Shown here in pieces: positions 50,827-59,333 of a stretch of 64,000 nucleotides of DNA. Both the position numbers and the translations under genes were made by a program. Position 1 is the first letter of the stretch. Every line of letters begins with the position of its first letter. The stretch comes from Urechis unicinctus (taxonomy: Eukaryota; Annelida; Polychaeta; Xenopneusta; Urechidae). Below the pieces are notes generated by a model. It saw nothing but the letters and a program-made list of their open reading frames with translations. It searched no databases and was not told where the DNA came from. The stretch lies in contig CM067354.1 of NCBI GenBank assembly GCA_034190875.2, positions 2,864,593 through 2,928,592 on the forward strand. Reading direction: 5' to 3'.

Positions 50827-51327
50827 CTAATAGCCGGACTTGGCATCCAGTTTGCTAAACACTTTGGCGCCCTTGAGTCTGTGTGTGACCTCTTCAAGTG
50901 TGGGGGTGCGGTGCTGACCCCTCTTTAGCGCCTTATTGATGTCTTTCGGATCCAAACAAATGCGGAGAGACCCGTTTGGTTTTTGAACATATGTTATGCT
51001 CGAGACCCAGTCTGTAGGTTCACTCACTGGGCGGATGACATCTAGGTCCAGCATTCTGTCAAGCTCAGAGCGGATTTGAGATTGGAGCTGGATTGGAGCT
51101 CTTCTTGGCGCATGGATTACAGGACAAGCATCCTCCTTGAGGATTAGTGAATGCTCTCCTTTGAATTTACCCAAGCCTGTGAATCGGTCAGGGTACATGG
51201 ACTTGACGTCACTCAGCTTTCTAAGGTTTGCAGTGTCAGTCTGGAGAGATATGGTACAGTTCATGGTCACCAGACTGAGAGCTTCGCAAGTTTCCAATCC
51301 AAAAATTACAGGACCTGGTTGTGTCAG
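50827..51327 (-). CDS. pol: Gypsy pol, N-terminal RT part, ends at premature TAG
   Basis: The frame is open from about 51327 and closes at the TAG at 50827-50829. It carries the end of protease followed by the start of reverse transcriptase. Typical RT landmarks are VIRPVSEPTDWVSSI, VQKPNGSLRICLDPKDINK (the conserved block before the first catalytic Asp) and FSKLDAKSGY, whose Asp is the first RT catalytic residue. The TAG directly follows the SGY motif, inside the enzyme core, where an aromatic residue is normal in the family. It is therefore a nonsense lesion and not a natural domain boundary. The start region overlaps the gag-protease frame by 92 bases in the +1 frame. Confidence 0.88.
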   Translation of the reverse strand: MTQPGPVIFGLETCEALSLVTMNCTISLQTDTANLRKLSDVKSMYPDRFTGLGKFKGEHSLILKEDACPVIHAPRRAPIQLQSQIRSELDRMLDLDVIRPVSEPTDWVSSITYVQKPNGSLRICLDPKDINKALKRGQHRTPTLEEVTHRLKGAKVFSKLDAKSGY

Positions 51328-52579
51328 TTACATAAAATTTTGTTGCTTGCCACTGGCTGTCCGCATAACGACACGGGATGGTAAGTGTACCGTACTGACG
51401 AATCGGAGTGCCATTGTATGCAGTGAGTTTGGCGTCACTTTTAACTAAGGTTGTTGGCAGTCCATCTTCATTTACATGCGATGGGTATATATTGCGGAAC
51501 GTTCGCAGAGGCAGGATATTCCCTTGAGCACCTGTATCCACTTTACCTCGTAGATTTGTCTTCTTGTTGGGGTATGCCTCAATGCGCAAGATTGCAAATG
51601 CTTTGTCCCGGCTTACTGTTGAAATGGAGAGAGTGTTGAATGTGCACTTTTCAAACTGTGGGTCATCCTTATTCTCAACACAAACAGAGTGTACATCAGG
51701 CTTCTGCTTCTGTTTGTTATACTTTGAAGTACTGTACTTTATTGAGCCACTGCGATGTCCTTGCGTAGAACTGTGTGCAGCAGTACTGCGACAAAAAACT
51801 TTTCCCCAATGACCAACTTTTAAGCATTTATTGCATTTCTGGTCGCGAGCGGGACATTCCTCCCGACGGTGTCTAGTCCCACCACAAAAGTGGCATGTGT
51901 TCCTTGAGGTCGATTCAGCATGTGGAATCGGTCCTTTCCTTTGGTTGTTTCGCTTTTGATGGATGCTATCCACCTTCGTAGCCTGCCCAAACTGATTGAG
52001 TTGTTGTTGTGTGGCCTCGTATGTTCGAGCACAGTCAAGAACTTTGTCAAGTGTCAACTTCTCGGGATCGTGGTCTAGTAGCTTTTTACGAACGGGGTTG
52101 TGCACAGTGCCAATAATGATTTGGTCGATCAGCATGTCCTCGAGAGCAGCCTCGAATTTACACTTCCGTGCTTGCACCTTAAGACGAGTTGTAAAGGTGT
52201 CAATGGGCTCAGCTGACTGTTGACGAATGTCGCGAAATTGAAAACGGGCAAGTCTATAGTTAGCCTTGGGCTCAAAATAGTCTTGGAATGCCTGCCACAC
52301 TGACTCTGGCGTTTTCTTCTGCTCTACTGTCAGATGAGACCAGTTGTCGTAGACTTCTAAAGCATTGGGTCCCAACCACAGTAGGATGTAGTTAACAATT
52401 TCGTGACCTGTTTTGTTACTGTACGTAGGAGTCGACAACAACAGTTCACAATAACGCTTGAATGAGCGAAACTGATGAGGCAAATCGTCACTGTCCCAGT
52501 TGAATGAGGGCAACTTGATACCGGCTAGATCGTTTGAGTGCACGTACTGCACGCTTGCTGCTGGGTTTGATTCCGACAT
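51236..52579 (-). CDS. gag: Gypsy Gag-protease, frame broken near its end
   Basis: A 447-residue frame; the ATG at 52579 (MSESNPAASV) is the first methionine codon. Gag forms the particle and binds RNA; the protease cleaves the polyprotein. Residues 20-210 are the helical capsid-like part, with a W-x-x-F/Y-type stretch near 95-102 and LTLDKVLD at 175. Two zinc knuckles follow: C229-x2-C232-x4-H237-x4-C242 and C249-x2-C252-x4-H257-x5-C263; the second is one residue longer than standard. The protease active site is DTGA (348-351). After about residue 421 the frame departs from the protease consensus, while the pol frame (+1) continues it. The boundary near 51316 is therefore best explained by a one-base indel and not by programmed frameshifting, which would not split a domain. 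Confidence 0.9.
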   Translation of the reverse strand: MSESNPAASVQYVHSNDLAGIKLPSFNWDSDDLPHQFRSFKRYCELLLSTPTYSNKTGHEIVNYILLWLGPNALEVYDNWSHLTVEQKKTPESVWQAFQDYFEPKANYRLARFQFRDIRQQSAEPIDTFTTRLKVQARKCKFEAALEDMLIDQIIIGTVHNPVRKKLLDHDPEKLTLDKVLDCARTYEATQQQLNQFGQATKVDSIHQKRNNQRKGPIPHAESTSRNTCHFCGGTRHRREECPARDQKCNKCLKVGHWGKVFCRSTAAHSSTQGHRSGSIKYSTSKYNKQKQKPDVHSVCVENKDDPQFEKCTFNTLSISTVSRDKAFAILRIEAYPNKKTNLRGKVDTGAQGNILPLRTFRNIYPSHVNEDGLPTTLVKSDAKLTAYNGTPIRQYGTLTIPCRYADSQWQATKFYVTDTTRSCNFWIGNLRSSQSGDHELYHISPD

Positions 52580-52911
52580 GATTTGGCGGGCGATAAACTG
52601 CACACTGTCACTGACGCGATGCAATTATTTACCACAACGTCCAACACGATCACTAGACCTGATATTGTCACATGTAGAAGCTTACTTGCGATTTGCACTT
52701 TGCGCTCGTTTTGTTGCTCGACATTCCAACACCACAGTCACACAATCCGTCGCCGACCATGTGCGTTTGAGCGGGGTCGTTGAGGAGGTGAATTGCTCGG
52801 TTCACTGAAATCCGGTGTCACTGACCTCAAGACGACAGTCGTTTCCACTGCTGACTAGCGGAAGATAAAACACTGTTTTTAATCACTATGGGGTCGTTTT
52901 AGATCTCACTT
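52580..52911 (-). other. Gypsy 5' untranslated leader
   Basis: About 330 bases between the primer site and the gag ATG. It probably includes the packaging signal, but no specific motif was identified. Confidence 0.7.
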
Positions 52912-52921
52912 GCTGCCACCA
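52912..52921 (-). promoter_or_regulatory. Primer binding site, tRNA-Leu-like
   Basis: On the minus strand TGGTGGCAGC starts immediately after the 5' LTR. This is complementary to GCTGCCACCA, the 3' end of several animal tRNA-Leu species (acceptor end plus CCA). The match stops after about 10 bases. Confidence 0.75.
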
Positions 52922-53071
52922 TGTTATGTTATGTCCAAATAACTATATTGAGAAACACACACACGAGGGACGACACCATGTAGACCGGAACAGAACTGTC
53001 TTTATTCTTAACCACCATCCAACACATGAAGTGCACGTTATGATTTTTAGTGAGGGCTTCATAATGCAACA
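52922..53071 (-). repeat. 5' LTR (150 bp)
   Basis: Identical to the other LTR except for one extra G (GAGGGACG instead of GAGGACG). Contains the AATAAA signal at 53006-53001. As 5' LTR it would hold the promoter; no clear TATA box is visible. Confidence 0.95.
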
Positions 53072-53076
53072 ATAAT
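53072..53076 (+). repeat. Target site duplication, right (ATAAT)
   Basis: ATAAT directly after the LTR, followed by GTGTAAT as in the empty site of copy A. Confidence 0.95.
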
Positions 53077-54030
53077 GTGTAATCTTTATAGCAGCATTTT
53101 AGGCTTTCCATCCTGTGTATTTGGGAGGAGGTCATATGATGGTACGATAGTTTTACGTGTTAAAGGCGAGGTGTTAATCTGTAACTCAAACCAACCTTAG
53201 TCACAGACTACCGCCTTTTGGCCAATCAATAGGTATTGATGCGGTATTGTCTCAAAAACACTGACGATAACATGACAAGGTATATACTTGCGTTTGGATC
53301 AATGTACCCGTATTCAAGGCTGCAAGGTTATTATTTGACCTGCTAATCAACATTGCAGACTACATCCGTTCTTCTTCGATTTAGGTGAGATATGAGAACA
53401 TTGATGGCATAAGTGTTTGCGAAATGTCATACCTGGTGTGTTGGAATTATGTGATATATATATATATATCTAAGATCGTCATATTGTTTTCAATTAGTAA
53501 GATACATTCGAGAACGTATACTTACTTATCGATAACCATTGGAATTTTGAATTCTCCATATCACTAGTAAAACAATGTAGAATCAAACTTTCCACTTGCT
53601 ACAGAGACGTAGTAAAATTTTACTGCTTCGTTGAATATTTGGGTTTATTTAGTTTGTCTGTATCCTAGCTATTTCCTGATCGTTGCTAAAAACGGACTAT
53701 CTTGGAAATGTGCCAGTTTACCAATTGTGTTAAATTTCCACGGTCTTTGCCATCAGATGATGAAAGCAGCTATACCAAATGATCGCGATCTGTTTTGTGT
53801 AGGCACAACGGGCTGCAGAAATATAACAATGCCACTGAATACATATCATTGCGCTTTTTTCACAATCCGTTAGAAAATATGCCTGAAACTTGGTGAACGC
53901 AATGATTGTGATACCAAATAAGTTGAAGTCTCCCCTCTGATGAAGTTAATGGCATGGACTGATGCCTCTTCTATTTGACCTTAATCGTCAAATTATTACG
54001 TAATACAAAAATACATCGATGCTTACCTGG
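53077..54030. other. Copy B continuation with a single diverged 3.1 kb unit (flanks only)
   Basis: 53077-53600 matches 11330-11830, and 53620-54010 matches 13605-13985. The 1.76 kb central block of the A units is absent between them. A short TA tract is at about 53455-53470. No gene. Confidence 0.7.
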
Positions 54031-55690
54031 AGCCATTGGTTGTGAATGAAAACGGTTGTTTGTCGATGTCATCGTTAATTTATTAGATATCTACCACCTT
54101 AATCATAATTGGTGGTGTGTTGCAAAATCAGTCAGTGACTAGTAAAGAATGCTGTGCATACATTAAGTAAATCCCAAAAATTCACGTTCTGTGATCGTGT
54201 CATTTATGTGTCCGATTCCAGCTGGTGTATAATACAGCCCAGACGCTGTTAACAACTCAGATGTGCTGTATTCTAGCTTTATCGCCGCTTAGATTTATAG
54301 GCATTGGTAAGGCGTGCACATGTGTTTCGGTCCTTCCAAATAAGATTCAAGAACGAAGGTATGAACTAACTGCTCTGTACTGACGGAAACGCGCTTGACA
54401 TTGATTGTGACGTAGTGTGCAAGAGAAGCGCAATGATTCGATCATTATTGTGTCCAGTGATGGATACTCATGTTGGTTATTAGAGCATATGAAGACGAAT
54501 TGTTGAAACCTATACATGTGTACAGGCGTTGTCATCTTCCTCCGATTGCTATTTCTACATAACGATAAATGGTGAACAGGATGTTAAGCGGATGAGGCCA
54601 GCATATATAATGGTTTTCTGTGGGCACAACATGACTTTCATGACCGACATTGTCACCTATGGATAAGATATGTGACGATTGTATTGTGAAATACGTTGAC
54701 TTGTGAAATATAGCACGTGTGAATAATTGATCTAATGGAGGGATTCAACATGTCTTTGACGTTGCTTAGAATACTGTTCCAAATAACGTATTGTAACTCT
54801 CTGCTGACCGTGTGAAAAGGTAGCATCACATATCCTTTTTCCGCACAGAACGTTATGCTTATCACCTCCCTGCCTCGGACAGGACGATGATGTGGTATTC
54901 AGATGTGCTTCTTCTCTTTCGTAGGTTTTGATGCGGAGTATATCTAACGCCAATTGCAAAATCATCCTTGCTTTTTTAAAAAAAACGGGTCTGATTCCGC
55001 AAATATAATTGGAAGACAAATAAATTTATATGGTCTCTATTGGATGAATCATCCACCATATTCACATCGGAATAGATAGGGCGTGGCACTGAGGTTATAC
55101 TGCTTTTATTGATAATGCAGACGTTGGATAGTATTGGGTAATGATCGCTGCAATGAAAATAAAACAATGCACTGGAGTGTTGACTCAACTTGGGCATTCC
55201 CGCTGTTTGTGGGTCAATGCAGAGGAGGTCTATGGTGGCGACTGCTTTTCGCCTTAGTAGAGAAAATGACGGCCTAAAATAGAATGGAAGCTAAACAAGG
55301 ACAGCCATGTAAATCACAAGCTGAGGTGCAGAAGGGCAATTTCCTCAAAAACGCCCATCTCTCATGTAGTGACATACGGCAGACGAAATTGCTTCAAAAT
55401 TGTGTGCCGTTGGAGAGGTGTTATACACTGACAAACCAATTAAAGTACTGCTACTCTCATATGCAACCAGATACATTCGTTGCATTGCAGCCAACATTTA
55501 CTGAAATATTGCAAAATTATCATTTAGATGATGCATACACGTCGTTGTTCTGACAGATGGCATTCGGTATTAATCACAAATGATATAGTTCATTATTTAA
55601 TGTGATAATGCTGATTATTGTATTTCATATCTTTAATGACTCGTAATTGATGAATATCGTGTATGATTGGTTGCATTCAATTTTGTGTCT
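54031..55690. mobile_element. Copy-B-specific block of about 1.65 kb with LINE remnant
   Basis: The A units run directly from about 13985 to 14165 here, so this block was inserted in B (or replaced a short stretch). It holds the endonuclease remnant at 54950-55280. Other frames in it are interrupted, and its ends and target duplications were not resolved. Confidence 0.5.
54950..55280 (-). pseudogene. LINE endonuclease remnant
   Basis: LINE apurinic-like endonucleases nick the target DNA. On the minus strand an open stretch contains ATIDLLCID (55239-55213) and then SDHYPI (55149-55132). The spacing and order match the C-terminal endonuclease motifs (the Asp of the TIDL strand and the catalytic His of SDH). 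The frame runs on to about 54979 without a recognisable RT, and the N-terminal endonuclease motifs were not found. Therefore only a piece survives. The family cannot be assigned. Confidence 0.5.
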
Positions 55691-56269
55691 CAACATTATC
55701 AAACTGCTCATGTGATGCAAACTAAGCTACTTCAAAAGTTAACGTTTGCTGCAGGTAAATTACAAATACGGATCACTGCTGTCAAAAAACGATTAATGTA
55801 GGGAAATATAATTATGGTTTGACAACAAAGGTTCAATTGTCTTCGTTAAAAAATGAGCCGTTGCTGTGTAAACCAATATGAACATGATTGTGATAAAGGT
55901 TTAACTTTTTGAAGCAGGTCCCAGCTCACGAAGGACAGGTGTATAATATTTTATTCATAGTTTATAGGAAATCATAAACAAACTGTTTATGAGTGGCGAC
56001 CGGCTAACTAAGCATACTCAACTCCACTCTGTTATGAAGGCTATAACTCTGCCCATTTTTAGCTTTTAATATATATTGCAGCATCTACCGTGTGTTATAT
56101 TTGGCTTAAAATTCACGTTCCAACAAGTGAGGAACTGGACTTAACGAAGATATTAAAAATAGCCGGGCTCACCGATTTGAATCGATTTCATTAATAAACG
56201 CACAAGGGAATCGGTTTATGAAGTTTATTTTCAAAACAGATTTGTTTTATTAATTGAACCTTTAACAAC
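55691..56269. other. Non-coding, collinear with the right end of the 3.1 kb unit and with 22110-22600
   Basis: 55691-55800 matches 14165-14270 with a single degenerate copy of the 32 bp repeat. 55805-56270 matches 22115-22600. Confidence 0.6.
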
Positions 56270-56800
56270 CGCGATTGGCAGCATACGATAAACTATAACG
56301 AGGGACAGAATGATTGAACCCTTAGTCAAACAAAATGCTGTAATAGATTGAATAAAATCTGATTGGACAAACATGATAAACGGTGTCCTTAAAGGGTCAG
56401 TCCTGGGACCCAATCAACATAAATGACATCGAGAATGCTGTTGAAGAAAACATATTTGCTGATGATACTAAAGTTATCTCTAGAGTAAGCACAAACAAAA
56501 CCGGCAAAATGTTATAATGCAATTAACTGGAGAAAATATTGGCAACTGATATCGAATATCAGGAATGTATGATTACTAAGGTTTGAATAGCGAATGTGCG
56601 ATACTACTTATGGGGAACATATCTAGATGCTGGCATAGACATTTTTCATAAATAAAGTAAAAATGCACACCAACATCGGAAGACATAAACAAAGTTATTG
56701 GGAGGATCTGACAAACGTTCAGATGCGGTTTCAATGGAGGTTTTGTCAAACTGTGGAAGTCCAACTACATAGGGAAACCTGCAATATACTATTCAGGCAT
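56270..56800 (+). mobile_element. Decayed LINE reverse transcriptase, copy B
   Basis: Paralogue of 22600-23090. GVLKGSVLGP (56382-56411) is RT block 4 with one substitution. The catalytic FADD motif (56455-56466, FADDTKVISRV) is better kept than in copy A. It shares with A the same deletion after LGP, showing that it was already dead before the duplication. Confidence 0.75.
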
Positions 56801-57916
56801 GGTCCTGGTTACGTTCCACATGAACGGTAAGTTGCCAGTGCGAAACATTCGGCGCCCAGTGTTATAGAACGCGGCATATGGTTTTATTGATTAAACAAAT
56901 TCCCCAATATTTATCTTTGTCGCTGACGTAAACATTAATACAAAATAAAGTAATGACCACTTTTACATCCATGCCGACAGCTTAAGAAATAGTCTGCTAA
57001 AAACAGGTTTATTAAATCACACGCATTAATTCGATGGTAAAGGAATATTCCGACATTTCATTTTCCCCACATTTCTACTAATATCTGCCTAGCTTGCAAA
57101 CTTATTGCCAGTTTGAATACTAGATGACAGCAAATTATGTATTGTTCATCAATCTCTTATTTAATTATTTTCGTTGCAATAATTACGAATCACATGACAC
57201 CTCGATGTTCGAACACGCAATTTTCTAAATGAGGGCTGCCAAAAGCCTCCTTTCAATACATGACGGTGATAGCGAGTACACCCTATACTCGACGCTAGGT
57301 AGATGTAGCCAATTCTTGAGAGAGTAACCCTATCTGAACTTCATTGCATGAGCGTGTGCCGCATTTACCCCCGAAATATCGTCATGGGCTAGTGGTACTC
57401 AATAACAACCAAGCAAAATATACCATGCTCACCGAGATATTGTTTAGGACCATGGATGTGCAACCCCTCGCAGGCGAATGAGCTGCTTTCCATCATCGTC
57501 TTATCTTTCGGTCTGTGGGTTTGTAGGGTACATTTAAAACCACGTGCGCAGCAAGATGAAAAATATCTGTGGACGGGCTCCTTGTGCAATCATTTAATGT
57601 GCCACAGACGCAGCTACATTATATAAGAATTAGAAATGGATATAAAATTTGGTCATCGCTTCTGGTAATTCCTGGTCTTTTGCGATGATTCGATATTTTC
57701 CGCACCCACTGGTCGGTTTGAGGCATTGTTTTGAAGATTCCAATTGCTCATACATTCATAGAGCAACTTTTAGTGAGGAATAAAGCGTTCGTCAAACAGG
57801 AGGTATTATTATCACTCATGAGTAGTCATGACATCTCTATCAGTGAACAAGGGTACCTCAGCTATTCATAAGTATCATTTAAGGTATGAAATGTGGGCTG
57901 CGAAGAGAGCATTATA
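56801..57916. other. Non-coding, collinear with copy A
   Basis: Matches at 56801-57130 (23090-23400) and 57690-57915 (24190-24420). No gene. Confidence 0.5.
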
Positions 57917-58568
57917 GCTTTGAGTACGTATATACACACTTTCGCCGAATACAACCTCCTGAACCGTTAGGTATGGGTTTGCTAACTCACAGTATACAAA
58001 TATGCAACAAAACGTAACATTTCGTAGCATTCACATTGGCAGATATGACAGATAATGTTTACCAACAGTAAATTGCACGTGCAGAGCCATGATAAAGTTA
58101 ATCATTTCGGAACAAAATATTCACTCGACGAATTCATCAATACACATGTGATCTCCTTTCTGTAATGCCTTTCTTAAATCACACTCTAAACAGCCCGTTC
58201 ATCAACCTTCCCATACCCATCTCGTCATTTCCACTATCTTGCTTGTGTGACTCCAGGCTTTCAACAAAGATGACTGCGGTTCGTTGGCCTCGCATCTATA
58301 ACTTTAAGTATATTCATTCGAAATCAGGGATATTTGACAGTGTGGCTATTCAACTTCGCCTTTTTAAAAACGGTGGTTCTAGCTGATGACGTGGTCCTGA
58401 TTGATGACGTAGTCCTAGCTGATAACGTGTCCTGGTTGATGACGTAGTCATAGCTGGTGACGCGGTACTGATTGATGACGCTGCCCTAGCTTATGACCTT
58501 TAAAGGATATCATTACGCCCATGATATATTATCGGATGCCACGCTGCACGGTACCGTTCCATAACAAA
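57917..58568. other. Copy-B-specific block of about 650 bp
   Basis: Copy A goes from TATAGCTTAGAGAG (about 24415) straight on, whereas B has about 650 extra bases before AGAGATGGATGGTCG. The block contains an 18 bp minisatellite. No terminal repeats or coding motif were recognised; the frame at 58165-58386 has no known domain. Confidence 0.5.
58381..58497 (+). repeat. 18 bp minisatellite, about 6-7 degenerate units
   Basis: Alternating AGCTGATGACGTGGTCCT and GATTGATGACGTAGTCCT-like units; same family as 2793-3008 and 40050-40300. Confidence 0.85.
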
Positions 58569-58835
58569 TAGAGATGGATGGTCGCGAGCTTCTTGCATTT
58601 GAAATCTTGTCACATTACAATACGATGTTCATTGATCAATTAAGCAGCAACCCACCAAATATGTATCAGTACAACATATTTCAGATAATCACGTGATGCA
58701 TGTTCTCACATGTCACACTAATTAAAGTTGAACACAATAAATAAAGTTAAGCCACATTGAAATGTACAATAGCTACCAAATAGAATGTTTGCCACGGTTA
58801 ACGTCGAGACTCATGCGATTAAATCAGCCCAACCA

Positions 58836-59333
58836 CAGCTGCATTACGGTGCAACACTATCACAGCTGCATCACGGTGCAACACTATCACAGCTGCATCA
58901 CGGTGCAACACTATCACAGCTGCATCACATTGCAACACTATCACAGCTGCATCACGATGCAACACTATCACAGCGGCATCACGGGGCATCACTAGCACAG
59001 CTGCATCACGGTGCAACACTATCACAGCTGCATTACGGTGCAACACTATCACAGCTGCATCACGGTGCAACACTATCACAGCTGCATCACGGTGCAACAC
59101 TATCACAGCTGCATCATGGTGCAACACTATCACAGCTGCATTACGGTGCAACACTATCACAGCTGCATCACGGGGCATCACTATCACAGCTGTATCACGG
59201 AACATCACTATCACAGCTGCTTTACGGAGCATTCCTATCACAGCTGCATCACGGGTATCACTATCACAGCTGCATCACGGTGCATCCCTATCACAGTTTC
59301 ATCACGAAGCATCACTATCACAGCTGCATCTAG
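58836..59333 (+). repeat. 27 bp minisatellite, about 18 units, CAGCTG in nearly every unit
   Basis: Units read CAGCTGCATCACGGTGCAAC plus ACTATCA. The left two thirds are nearly uniform; the right end is degenerate (GGGGCATCACTATCA, GGAACATCA). As 27 is a multiple of three, all frames can stay open, giving a 182-residue ATLSQLHHG repeat frame (58785-59333) and a 140-residue minus frame. These are artefacts of the period unless expression is shown. CAGCTG is an E-box core. Confidence 0.95.

Larger units (their letters stand above)
48126..53071 (-). mobile_element. Ty3/gypsy LTR retrotransposon, nearly complete, coding broken (Mag-like)
   Basis: A 4946 bp element on the minus strand has the order LTR, tRNA-Leu-like primer site, gag-protease, reverse transcriptase-RNase H-integrase, polypurine tract, LTR. 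The gag-PR-RT-RH-IN order and the D,D35E integrase place it in Ty3/gypsy. Two zinc knuckles, short LTRs and no chromodomain or env suggest the Mag lineage, tentatively. The LTRs (149 and 150 bp) differ by one G, and 5 bp target duplications are intact, so insertion is recent and postdates the A/B duplication. Two lesions interrupt the coding: a one-base frame change near 51316 within the protease end, and an in-frame TAG at 50827-50829 in RT. Either could be real or a sequence error. Confidence 0.95.

Noticed and set aside
51236..51327. Programmed frameshift between gag and pol
   Set aside because: The shift falls inside the protease domain and no slippery sequence is evident; a one-base indel is simpler.
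58785..59333. 182-codon ATLSQLHHG repeat frame as a repeat protein gene
   Set aside because: The period of 27 bp keeps all frames open, and both strands show long frames; no start context, splice or expression evidence.
2793..59333. CRISPR arrays
   Set aside because: The tandem repeats have no variable spacers and no cas genes, and the DNA is clearly eukaryotic.
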